Below, one piece after another: positions 18,049-25,948 of a stretch of 64,000 nucleotides of DNA (positions are counted from its first letter, which is position 1; each line of letters starts with the position of its first letter). Origin of the DNA: Comamonadaceae bacterium (GTDB lineage: Bacteria > Pseudomonadota > Gammaproteobacteria > Burkholderiales > Burkholderiaceae_C). A program made the translations under genes and the position numbers. The stretch is taken from positions 62,001-126,000 of the forward strand of contig JAIYAR010000013.1 in assembly GCA_027488985.1 (NCBI GenBank), in the 5' to 3' direction. The notes under the pieces were generated by a model. It did no database searches, was not told the DNA's origin, and saw only the letters and a program-made list of their open reading frames with translations.

Positions 18049-20052
18049 TCAGGGAGTTCCATCTCTCTTGGAAGAAGTGAAGCCTGAGACTTCAAAGTCG
18101 ATCAGGTTTTGAGCTGTCACAGGGGCCTCTGGAGCAGTTTCCATAGGCATATCCAACTCCAAATCTACCCCTGGGGCGGACATAGCAGTCAGAGGCAAGG
18201 TCACATCCATCGGGCTCGGGCCGGTGTGAAATTGGGGCGACTCACGGAACGCAGCCTTGCTGGCACTGAATGCAGCAGGAACACCATCCAGAGCGTTAAC
18301 CAATCGGCCGCATACCGCGTGCAACAACAGCAATTCTTTGAAGGCTTCCAAATCGAAAAGCATATGGGCGGCCGATTCGGGCTGACGCACCATACATGAC
18401 TCCAAAAACTCGAGGGCTTCACGAGATGGCCATAGTTTGACCAGGTGATCACACAGCTCGGGGTACACCTCCAGACCATCGCCCGTGGTCAGAAAACTGA
18501 TGTATTCCGGCACCTGCCCCGTGAACACAGTATTAAACGCCTCGCGATAACGGTCGAACTCATCTTTGCGACTCAAGGTGTGAAATATCTTGAGCAAATC
18601 GAGATAGACCGACGGGTTGGAGTCCACAGAGTCGGAAATGTGTCCTTCCAGAAGGGCAATCGCATCATCGTATTGACCCAATGTCATGAAGAACTCGGCT
18701 TGCTGGCGAATGTCCAACATCTCTTGCGTGTTGATAGCACGCAGGCTTCCCGACAGGCTCTGAGAAAAATCTCTGAGTCCCATCAATCTAGACGGCCTGA
18801 CTCCCGCTTGGGCGGGAGCCGCGTTCACAATCTGTGGGGTCGGTTTAGCTGGAATCGGCGCCTCATCCAGATCCAGATCAAGATCGATATCCACGGGGCT
18901 TTGGACTGCCAAAGGTGCGGCTGGTACGACTTCATTCCTGAACGCCGGAATTGAAGGCTGCTCGCCGAGTTCCGCCGCAGCAGAGGCAAGCCCCACTTGC
19001 GGCGACAGGACGGAGTCAGGCGCCATGTTTTCCCTGCTATCGGGACTCCACCAAGGGCTACCATCCGATTGACTTCGCTCGCGCCGCACCAGCCAAATCC
19101 CGCCAGCCGCCATCACCAGGATCAGTGCACCAAGACCCATGACGACCGGATTCCAATAGCGTTCACTTTCAGCGCGCTCCAGACGCAACTGCAAATCTTT
19201 GATCTGTCGTTGGTTGACGCTGGACGCTTCAGCCCATTTCTGTACATTGCTCTCAAGCTCCTGCAGTCTTGCGGCATCTCGAAGTACATCCTCGGGGCTC
19301 AGATTCAAGGCGCGCCAAAGGGCAGCCGCCTCACCGCGCCGCTGCAGGTCTTCAGTTGGCAGGCTGGACAATTCTTGGGAGGACTTCAAAGTGGGATCGC
19401 GCTCCACCGACAAATCCAGCGGTGCCAATTTGAGTCTGGCCTTTGCAGAACCTGTAGATGGGGGCAAAGAAACTCCAGAGGCAGGAGGCTTGCGGGGTTC
19501 CACAGCCGGCTTGCGGGGTTTCATGCTTGAGCCAGTCGCCGGAGATGCAGTGACACCCGTATTTGCGATTGGATCGGCCTTGGATACCGATGCGTCAATT
19601 TGCTTGATCGCCTGCACCTCAGGGGCTGCAGAAAGCTGCGGCAGGGCAGGCGCTGGCTGCGCCACCTCGGAGGTCACGTCCGCTAACAGTACATATTTGC
19701 GAGAAGTCTTGGATGCACAAGTGGACCGAACGTAAACGGTGACCACAGGCTCATCAATTGGAAGTCTGGACGATATGCGCAGTTGCCTGGGTTGGCCAGC
19801 GACCGGTGTTTCCGAAGAGATGGAAACTCTACCGGGGTCCACTTTGTTCTCGCCGTAAAACACATCGGCCTCAAAACAAAGCTCACTCACATCTTCTTCT
19901 GCAGAATTCGAAACTCCTACGGAGAGGTTCAACGGCTTAGCAATGATTGCCGCCCCCCGTGCCCGTCCCAAGGTGAGAGCTTGGCTGCCTAGTGACAGCA
20001 CAAGTAACATGGCGGCGAGCGCGCAGGATTTGATTTTGAAAACAGGCATCAT
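18049..20052 (-). CDS. FimV/HubP-like polar membrane protein
   Basis: From the ATG pair at 20052 this is a protein of 667 residues. Visible parts: a signal peptide ('SCALAAMLLVLSLGSQALT'), the FimV-type N-terminal motif 'LTLGRARGAAIIAKPLNLSV', a long Pro/Ala-rich periplasmic linker, a short coiled coil ('ARLQELESNVQKWAEASS'), one transmembrane helix 'YWNPVVMGLGALILVMAAGGIWLV', an acidic cytoplasmic stretch, and a C-terminal TPR-like part beginning 'RQQAEFFMTLGQYDDAIALLEGH'. FimV/HubP proteins organise the cell pole and type IV pili. No clear LysM domain is seen and the start is uncertain, so the assignment is tentative. Confidence 0.62.
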   Translation of the reverse strand: MMPVFKIKSCALAAMLLVLSLGSQALTLGRARGAAIIAKPLNLSVGVSNSAEEDVSELCFEADVFYGENKVDPGRVSISSETPVAGQPRQLRISSRLPIDEPVVTVYVRSTCASKTSRKYVLLADVTSEVAQPAPALPQLSAAPEVQAIKQIDASVSKADPIANTGVTASPATGSSMKPRKPAVEPRKPPASGVSLPPSTGSAKARLKLAPLDLSVERDPTLKSSQELSSLPTEDLQRRGEAAALWRALNLSPEDVLRDAARLQELESNVQKWAEASSVNQRQIKDLQLRLERAESERYWNPVVMGLGALILVMAAGGIWLVRRERSQSDGSPWWSPDSRENMAPDSVLSPQVGLASAAAELGEQPSIPAFRNEVVPAAPLAVQSPVDIDLDLDLDEAPIPAKPTPQIVNAAPAQAGVRPSRLMGLRDFSQSLSGSLRAINTQEMLDIRQQAEFFMTLGQYDDAIALLEGHISDSVDSNPSVYLDLLKIFHTLSRKDEFDRYREAFNTVFTGQVPEYISFLTTGDGLEVYPELCDHLVKLWPSREALEFLESCMVRQPESAAHMLFDLEAFKELLLLHAVCGRLVNALDGVPAAFSASKAAFRESPQFHTGPSPMDVTLPLTAMSAPGVDLELDMPMETAPEAPVTAQNLIDFEVSGFTSSKRDGTP

Positions 20053-20245
20053 TGTTACAAATGATTCTCGCACAAGTCGCAGCAAGGTTCGAGCCAGTGT
20101 TAAAGGGCCAAATGCCGCCATTTGTGGAATATCGCGAGCGTCCAGTTCACAGACACACTGGGGACATCTCTCCCAAACTTTGCAGGTCCCCGGAGTGACA
20201 ATTCGGGCGCTTCCTTACTGATTTCAGTCACGCAAAAGACAGGCT

Positions 20246-20965
20246 ATGGACGAACCCATTCTTACCATCGAGGAACGCTCTGCCATCAATGGCGGACGTT
20301 GGTTTTCTACCCTTTCGCCCTCACTCAAACACGACATCCTGCGATGTGCCTACGTCAAACGCTACAAGGACGGCGACCTGATTGCCGCCCGGGGCGAACC
20401 TCCGGAGGAGTGGATCGCTTGCGCAAAAGGCGCAGTGCGAGTGAGCTCCACCTCGATCTCGGGAAAACAAATCACCCTGACCTATGTGGAGCCCGGTATC
20501 TGGTTCGGGGATGTATCGATTTTCGATGGAGACCGTCGCACCCACGATGCCTACGCACATGGGGACAGTACGGTACTGTGCGTTGCCAAGGCAGACTTCA
20601 AAAAAATCCTCGCCACCCACGTAGAACTCTACGAAGCGATGCTTCGATTGCACGCCCGACGGATTCGTCAACTCTATGGTCTGGTGGAAGACCTCAACAC
20701 CCTCCCCTTGCGTGCTCGCCTCGCCAAACAACTGCTGCACCTCGTCCGGAGCTATGGCGTTCCTTCATTGAGCGATGGCAGCGAGGTCAGGATAGGGCTG
20801 CAACTGGCGCAGGAAGAGCTCGCCCAATTACTGGGCGCTTCGCGTCAACGCGTCAATCAGGAGCTCAAATCGATGGAGCGCGAAGACGCGATCCGTATCG
20901 AACCGGGGGGCTTGGTCATTCGCGATCGCAGTGCTTTGATGCGAATCATCGACGCCGACGGCTAA
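20246..20965 (+). CDS. Crp/Fnr-family transcriptional regulator
   Basis: This 239-residue protein has an N-terminal cyclic-nucleotide-type beta barrel ('YKDGDLIAARGEPPEEWIACAKGAVRV', 'PGIWFGDVSIFDGDRRTHDA') and a C-terminal winged helix with recognition helix 'LAQLLGASRQRVNQELKSME'. The Fnr cysteine cluster is absent, so it is probably not an oxygen sensor. It lies 34 bp upstream of the kinase/acyl-CoA dehydrogenase pair in the same direction and may control it or be co-transcribed. The ligand is not identifiable. Confidence 0.87.
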   Translation: MDEPILTIEERSAINGGRWFSTLSPSLKHDILRCAYVKRYKDGDLIAARGEPPEEWIACAKGAVRVSSTSISGKQITLTYVEPGIWFGDVSIFDGDRRTHDAYAHGDSTVLCVAKADFKKILATHVELYEAMLRLHARRIRQLYGLVEDLNTLPLRARLAKQLLHLVRSYGVPSLSDGSEVRIGLQLAQEELAQLLGASRQRVNQELKSMEREDAIRIEPGGLVIRDRSALMRIIDADG

Positions 20966-20999
20966 ACCCTTTTCATTACCCAAACCACACTGCTCGTGC

Positions 21000-22085
21000 A
21001 TGACCGAATTTGATCATTTTGTAGGCACACGCAGTGTGTCAGGCGCCCACGTACTGGATGAAGAAGCCCTGCACCAGTGGCTTCTTGCAATGCTCCCCGG
21101 ATATGCGGGACCTTTGAGTATCGAGATGTTCAAGGGAGGCCAGTCCAACCCCACCTACAAGCTCAACACGCCGATGCGGAGCTATGTAATGCGGGCCAAA
21201 CCCGGCCCTGCCGCCAAACTGCTTCCTTCAGCCCACGCCATTGAGCGTGAATTTGCTGTCATGAAGGGGCTGAAGGAAAGCTCAGTACCGGTCCCCGAGA
21301 TGCTCTGCTTGTGCGAAGACGAAAGCATCATTGGCCGGGCCTTCTACATCATGGAGTACATGCAAGGCAGGGTTCTTTGGGATCAATCCCTTCCGGGGAT
21401 GACCCGACAGCAACGCGCTGAGATTTACGATGAGATGAATCGTGTCATCGCGGCCCTGCACACCGTACCTTTTGCAGAAAAAGGGCTGGCCGGCTACGGA
21501 AAGCCGGGCAACTATTTCGAGCGACAAATCGGCCGGTGGAGCAAGCAGTATCTTGCCTCCATCACCCAGCCCATTCCTGAAATGGACAAATTGATGGAAT
21601 GGTTGCCAAGCCACATTCCGGCAATGGCGAAAGATGATTCCATGGTGAGCATCGTGCATGGGGATTACCGCCTCGACAACCTCATGTTTTCGGCAACCGA
21701 GCCAAAGGTCCTTGCCGTGCTGGATTGGGAACTCTCCACCCTCGGCCACCCGCTGGCGGACTTCAGTTACCACTGCATGACCTGGCATATTCCACCGGGC
21801 GCATTCCGGGGAATTGGCGGCTTGGACCATGCCGAGTTGGGTATTCCGTCGGAGGCAAATTACATCGCCCTCTACTGCGAACGTACAGGCCTGGCTACAC
21901 CCGCCCAGTTACAAGCGGACTGGAATTTCTATATGGCCTATAACATGTTCCGCATAGCGGCCATTCTGCAAGGTATTGCCAAGCGCGTGGAGGCTGGGAC
22001 AGCGTCTAGCGCGCAAGCAGTGAGCTCGGCGGCCGGAGCCAAACCACTTGCCCAGCTAGCCTGGCAATTCGCATCCCGGGGCTGA
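21000..22085 (+). CDS. Phosphotransferase (APH family, ACAD10/11 N-domain / LvaA-like)
   Basis: This 361-residue aminoglycoside-phosphotransferase-fold kinase has a nucleotide-loop region '[16 protein letters not shown]', catalytic '[14 protein letters not shown]' and metal-binding '[18 protein letters not shown]'. These match the ACAD10/11 kinase-like subfamily rather than drug-resistance enzymes. It is followed 38 bp later by an acyl-CoA dehydrogenase. In P. putida, LvaA phosphorylates 4-hydroxyacyl-CoA and the dehydrogenase-fold LvaC then eliminates phosphate. The same pairing here suggests hydroxyacyl-CoA catabolism, but the substrate is inferred. Confidence 0.85.
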   Translation: MTEFDHFVGTRSVSGAHVLDEEALHQWLLAMLPGYAGPLSIEMFKGGQSNPTYKLNTPMRSYVMRAKPGPAAKLLPSAHAIEREFAVMKGLKESSVPVPEMLCLCEDESIIGRAFYIMEYMQGRVLWDQSLPGMTRQQRAEIYDEMNRVIAALHTVPFAEKGLAGYGKPGNYFERQIGRWSKQYLASITQPIPEMDKLMEWLPSHIPAMAKDDSMVSIVHGDYRLDNLMFSATEPKVLAVLDWELSTLGHPLADFSYHCMTWHIPPGAFRGIGGLDHAELGIPSEANYIALYCERTGLATPAQLQADWNFYMAYNMFRIAAILQGIAKRVEAGTASSAQAVSSAAGAKPLAQLAWQFASRG

Positions 22086-22123
22086 CGCCTTGTCCTCACT
22101 TACAAACATCCGACGGAGACTCC

Positions 22124-23398
22124 ATGGACTTTGACTACTCCCCCAAAACCCAGGCGCTGCAGCAACGCTTGCTGCAGTTTATGGATGAACACATCTACCC
22201 TGCTGAGGCTGCATATCATGCCGAAATAGCGGCCAACACAGCGGCAGGCAAGCGATGGACACCTCTGCAAACTATTGAGTCCCTCAAACCCAAAGCCCAA
22301 GCCGCGGGGCTTTGGAACCTCTTTCTGCCAGTGGATAGTGCAGAAGCCGCTGGTTTCCACGGAGCCGGCCTGACCAATCAGGAGTACGCACCGCTGGCCG
22401 AAATCATGGGAAGGGTCATGTGGTCCAGTGAGGTGTTCAATTGCTCGGCACCGGACACCGGAAACATGGAGACCATTGCTCGATATGGATCCGAAGAAAG
22501 CAAACTCCGTTGGCTCAAGCCGCTCATGGACGGGAAAATCCGCTCAGCGTTTGCCATGACGGAACCTGCGGTAGCCTCCAGCGATGCCACAAACATCGAA
22601 ACACGCATCGAGCGCGTTGGCGACGAATACGTGATCAATGGACGCAAATGGTGGATTTCCGGCGCCGGAGACCCGCGATGCGCCGTGTATATCACGATGG
22701 GAAAAACAGACCCCGAAGCGCCACGGCATTCTCAGCAAAGCATGGTGCTGGTGCCAGCAGACACACCGGGAATCCGCATCGTGCGTCCCCTCAATGTTTT
22801 CGGCTATGACGATGCACCGCACGGTCACATGGAAATGGTGTTTGACAACGTACGGGTACCTGCTGACAACATCCTGCTGGGAGAAGGCCGAGGCTTTGAA
22901 ATAGCCCAAGGTCGCTTGGGGCCCGGCCGCATCCATCACTGCATGCGACTCATTGGGCTCGCTGAGCGGGCATTGGAGCTGATGTGCAAACGTGCAAGTA
23001 GCCGCATCGCATTCGGTAAGCCGGTCTCTGCCCAAACGGTGACACAAGAGCGAATTGCTGAAGCGCGCTGCAAAATCGATATGGCTCGCCTCCTGACGCT
23101 GAAAGCGGCATGGATGATGGACATGGGGGGCAACAAGTTTGCCAAGAATGAAATTGCCATGATCAAAGTCGTCGCGCCGAACATGGCGTGTGAAGTGATA
23201 GATTGGGCCATGCAGGCCCATGGCGGGGGCGGCATGTGTGATGACTTCCCGTTGGCATACGCGTACACCTGTGCCCGTACCTTGCGGTTTGCCGATGGCC
23301 CAGATGAAGTGCACCGCAACGCGATCGCCAAACTCGAACTGGGCAAGTACGCCACGAATCCCAAACCGGTAGAGATGCCCATAACCAGGGGTTGCTAA
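22124..23398 (+). CDS. Acyl-CoA dehydrogenase (ACAD10/11 / LvaC-like)
   Basis: This 424-residue FAD enzyme has '[23 protein letters not shown]' and '[23 protein letters not shown]' in the central FAD/substrate domain. The C-terminal helical domain has '[35 protein letters not shown]'. It is longer than short-chain acyl-CoA dehydrogenases and matches the ACAD10/11-type group. It is co-oriented with the upstream kinase and ends at a strong terminator. It could be a conventional dehydrogenase or a phosphate-eliminating LvaC-type enzyme. Confidence 0.9.
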   Translation: MDFDYSPKTQALQQRLLQFMDEHIYPAEAAYHAEIAANTAAGKRWTPLQTIESLKPKAQAAGLWNLFLPVDSAEAAGFHGAGLTNQEYAPLAEIMGRVMWSSEVFNCSAPDTGNMETIARYGSEESKLRWLKPLMDGKIRSAFAMTEPAVASSDATNIETRIERVGDEYVINGRKWWISGAGDPRCAVYITMGKTDPEAPRHSQQSMVLVPADTPGIRIVRPLNVFGYDDAPHGHMEMVFDNVRVPADNILLGEGRGFEIAQGRLGPGRIHHCMRLIGLAERALELMCKRASSRIAFGKPVSAQTVTQERIAEARCKIDMARLLTLKAAWMMDMGGNKFAKNEIAMIKVVAPNMACEVIDWAMQAHGGGGMCDDFPLAYAYTCARTLRFADGPDEVHRNAIAKLELGKYATNPKPVEMPITRGC

Positions 23399-23401
23399 AG
23401 C

Positions 23402-23440
23402 AAAAAAGGAGCAGCACCGGTTAAGGCCGCTCCTTTTTTT
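23402..23440. terminator. Intrinsic terminator after the acyl-CoA dehydrogenase
   Basis: An 11-bp stem, AAAAAAGGAGC/GCTCCTTTTTT, encloses a 16-nt loop and ends in a T-run, right after the stop. A-rich and T-rich flanks make it usable from both sides between convergent genes. Confidence 0.85.
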
Positions 23441-23470
23441 ATAGCTGTTGGCGCAAAATCCACGGGCGCC
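23441..23470 (+). repeat. Dispersed repeat, truncated copy 5 (intergenic)
   Basis: Only the right part remains: ATAGCTGTTGGCGCAAAATCC and ACGGGCGCC, directly after the terminator of the acyl-CoA dehydrogenase gene. Confidence 0.75.
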
Positions 23471-23491
23471 AGAGCACAAAAACTGCTCAAA

Positions 23492-24730
23492 CTACCATGG
23501 AGAGCTCGGCATCCCGGACCACAACTCGTCCAGATCAGGGAACTTCCATTTGGAGGGATCTTCTCGACTAACGATCTTTTCGTTGGTCCCGGGTTTGGAA
23601 AGGTCCACGACTTCAGGGACGATCCGCATGTGGGATTTGGTTGAATAGAAGACCTTCACACATGGCGTAGTAAGCGATTTCGCAGTTTGCTCAACCACAA
23701 CCCCCAGACGCCCTGAGCTTAATTGCACGAGCGAACCAATAGGGTAAATGCCCAAACTCTTGACGAAAGCCTGAAACACTTTCCCGTCAAAATGACCGCT
23801 GGCCCATTCCGCCATCTTGCGGAGGGACTCCGCCGGATCCCAGCCAGACTTGTAAGGCCGATTCGACGTAATGGCGTCGTACACATCGCAGACAGCCCCC
23901 ATCTTGGCAAACAAACTGATCTGGTCACCCTTTAAGCCTTTGGGGTAACCCGATCCATCGACCTTCTCATGGTGATGCAAACACACATCCAGTACCATGG
24001 GGTCGACCGCACTCCCGGTCTGCAACAGGCGATAGCCCTCTTCAGGATGGGTTTTGATAATCGCGAACTCTGCGTCGGTCAGTTTGCCGGGCTTGTTCAA
24101 CACATCCATTGGCATTGCTGCCTTGCCAAGATCATGCATAAGACCAGCGATACCTGCAGAGCGGGTATCTTCTTCGCTCAGTCCCAACTGCTTGGCAAGC
24201 GCGACCATCATGGCGCAAACCGCTACGGAATGCATGTAAGTGTAGTCGTCTGCAGTCTTCAAACGCGCCAGGCTGATCAGAGCACCGGGGTTGCGGGTAA
24301 CGGAGTCCGTAATCTCCTGCACAAGCTGTTTGGCACCACCTGTATCCACCGTCTTGCCCATGCGCGCTTCCTGGAACATGGAAAGCACTGCCTGTTTGGA
24401 CTGATGGCAAATTTTTGCCGCCCGCGCCAACTCTTCACTCGCACTCAGTGGGGCTATATCCCGTGTGTTGGAGACCGCCTCGCGCAGTTCGGCCTCGACT
24501 TGCTCCTCAGAGTCAGATTCTGAAACAGCGACCTCACCAGCAGCAACATCAATTCCCTTGCTGCAATCAATCCATACCTCGCGGATGGAACTGGCACGGA
24601 TGGTTACCAAGTCCTTGGGATCTGAGATAACAAAACCTGAACGCCAAAAAGGATGCTCCATCCAAGAGCCACAAAACTCTTTGAGGTGCATTCCTACGAC
24701 AAGTTGTTCAACCGCAATTTTCTTAAGCAT
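23492..24730 (-). CDS. HD-GYP domain protein, probable cyclic-di-GMP phosphodiesterase
   Basis: This 412-residue protein has an N-terminal DUF3391-like region ('MLKKIAVEQLVVGMHLKEFCGSW'), then an HD-GYP domain: 'MHSVAVCAMMVALA', 'GLMHDLGKAAMP' (HD pair), 'LHHHEKVDGSGYPKGLKGDQ' (the GYP motif) and 'KMGAVCDVYDAITSNRPYK'. The metal-binding residues appear complete, so it probably hydrolyses cyclic-di-GMP and affects motility or biofilm. There is no membrane segment. No paired response regulator lies next to it. Confidence 0.92.
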   Translation of the reverse strand: MLKKIAVEQLVVGMHLKEFCGSWMEHPFWRSGFVISDPKDLVTIRASSIREVWIDCSKGIDVAAGEVAVSESDSEEQVEAELREAVSNTRDIAPLSASEELARAAKICHQSKQAVLSMFQEARMGKTVDTGGAKQLVQEITDSVTRNPGALISLARLKTADDYTYMHSVAVCAMMVALAKQLGLSEEDTRSAGIAGLMHDLGKAAMPMDVLNKPGKLTDAEFAIIKTHPEEGYRLLQTGSAVDPMVLDVCLHHHEKVDGSGYPKGLKGDQISLFAKMGAVCDVYDAITSNRPYKSGWDPAESLRKMAEWASGHFDGKVFQAFVKSLGIYPIGSLVQLSSGRLGVVVEQTAKSLTTPCVKVFYSTKSHMRIVPEVVDLSKPGTNEKIVSREDPSKWKFPDLDELWSGMPSSPW

Positions 24731-24846
24731 AAAGGCCCGCTAATGCACCAACGATAGTGCCTGTAAGCTGAGTTGTGACAACCGTATCCATCAGCTTTCA
24801 GTATAGGTCATGGCTCACAAAAACTGCTGTGGCGGAATGACTTTGG

Positions 24847-25473
24847 TCAATGCAAATGGCGGGGCTTTCGGCCACCACCATGACCACTGGACGAACCGCC
24901 AGAACCTCTCGGGGGTTTACCGATTTCCAGAGAATTGACAAGATCATCAAATCGCTGAGAAAACAGCTTATCAACCTCCGCAACCACTCCACCAAGCTCA
25001 GATCCGTCGAAATGACGCTCCATCAAGTTCACCATATCCTGCACCAAGATATCGCGCTGTACTTGCATGATGGCGGCGGGGTCAGGGCCCACAAAAAGCA
25101 TCACAAAATCATCTCGCGATTCAGTACCGGGGCCACCCTCTTCCTCGTCGAACTCTGCATCGTAAAAGGTGATTTCGATGGCCGCGCCAGCTTTGGCGAC
25201 TTCATTGAGGTTCATACAAACTTCATCGAGCGTCTGACGAAAATCATCCTCGCCCGGAATAGTCCAACACAACTTCAGTATGTGCTCATGTGGATCCATC
25301 TGAATACCGGGTTCGTCTTCATAGCTGCTCTGGGCAGCATCCGCGAGAGACTTTGCTCCGGCGTATCGCCACAAGGGCTTGAGTGCCTCTTGAAGCTGGA
25401 TGTAGGTGACTTCCGGGCGCAACACGACTTGGCCGTGAACATGGATTTCAAACGTGGCGTTGAATCGTGACAT
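24847..25473 (-). CDS. Hypothetical protein with acidic middle and Gly/His-rich tail
   Basis: This 208-residue soluble protein starts 'MSRFNATFEIHVHGQVVLRPEVTYIQLQEALKPLWRYAG'. It has a very acidic stretch 'YDAEFDEEEGGPGTESRDD' in the middle and a low-complexity end 'PPRGSGGSSSGHGGGRKPRHLH', which could bind metal or nucleic acid. I do not recognise a functional family; coding quality and its place just downstream of the tRNA cluster look genuine. Confidence 0.7.
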   Translation of the reverse strand: MSRFNATFEIHVHGQVVLRPEVTYIQLQEALKPLWRYAGAKSLADAAQSSYEDEPGIQMDPHEHILKLCWTIPGEDDFRQTLDEVCMNLNEVAKAGAAIEITFYDAEFDEEEGGPGTESRDDFVMLFVGPDPAAIMQVQRDILVQDMVNLMERHFDGSELGGVVAEVDKLFSQRFDDLVNSLEIGKPPRGSGGSSSGHGGGRKPRHLH

Positions 25474-25488
25474 AAGACTCTTTTCGGG

Positions 25489-25581
25489 TGGTGCCTGAGA
25501 CCGGAATCGAACCGGTACGCCCGTTATTCACGAAGCGGCGGATTTTAAGTCCGATGTGTCTACCTATTTCACCACTCAGGC
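25489..25581 (-). tRNA. tRNA-Leu (anticodon UAA)
   Basis: Minus-strand acceptor GCCTGAG pairs with CTCAGGC; discriminator A and an encoded CCA follow. The anticodon loop CTTAAAA holds UAA. A long class II variable arm and the T-loop GGTTCGATTCC are present. It is the last of three tRNAs. Confidence 0.95.
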
Positions 25582-25600
25582 ACGGGTGTCTATTGTCAAA

Positions 25601-25636
25601 CAAAAATGCCCTGTCAACCGGGGCTGAAAGGGCATT
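25601..25636 (-). terminator. Hairpin with U-run between tRNA-Cys and tRNA-Leu
   Basis: AATGCCCT and AGGGCATT form an 8-bp stem around a 16-nt loop. In the direction of the tRNAs it is followed by TTTTTG, as in an intrinsic terminator. Confidence 0.6.
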
Positions 25637-25651
25637 TCGACCAGATAAAAC

Positions 25652-25725
25652 TGGAGGCGCGGTCCGGAGTCGAACCGGACTAACCGGATTTGCAATCCGG
25701 GGCATAACCGCTTTGCTACCGCGCC
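25652..25725 (-). tRNA. tRNA-Cys (anticodon GCA)
   Basis: Minus-strand acceptor GGCGCGG pairs with CCGCGCC, followed by T and CCA. The anticodon loop ATTGCAAAT contains GCA, and the T-arm reads GGTTCGACTCC. 74 nt with CCA. Confidence 0.95.
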
Positions 25726-25756
25726 AATTTTCTAACTTCCTCAACCTAAGCGGAGG

Positions 25757-25787
25757 AATAAAAAAGGGAAGCACGTGCTTCCCTTTT
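25757..25787 (-). terminator. Perfect palindrome with U-run between tRNA-Gly and tRNA-Cys
   Basis: A 26-bp perfect palindrome (half AAAAGGGAAGCAC) is followed, in the tRNA direction, by a T-rich run. It looks like an intrinsic terminator directly after tRNA-Gly. Confidence 0.65.
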
Positions 25788-25794
25788 CCGGAAT

Positions 25795-25870
25795 TGGAGC
25801 GGGAAAAGAGTCTCGAACTCTCGACCTCAACCTTGGCAAGGTTGCGCTCTACCAACTGAGCTATTCCCGC
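25795..25870 (-). tRNA. tRNA-Gly (anticodon GCC)
   Basis: Minus-strand acceptor GCGGGAA pairs with TTCCCGC, then T and CCA. The anticodon loop CTTGCCAAG contains GCC. 76 nt with CCA. It is the first gene of the tRNA cluster. Confidence 0.95.
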
Positions 25871-25884
25871 GTTCTAAGCCTCAA

Positions 25885-25890
25885 ATTATA
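25885..25890 (-). promoter_or_regulatory. Consensus -10 box for the tRNA cluster
   Basis: A perfect TATAAT is read on the minus strand 15 bases ahead of tRNA-Gly, in the 78-bp gap after lon. No good -35 is seen at 17 bp; TTGCCC lies 20 bp upstream. Confidence 0.55.
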
Positions 25891-25948
25891 GCGTTATTTT
25901 CATCCCACCGGGGCAACGAGAAAAACTTTTTGTCGCCCCAACAGAAAT

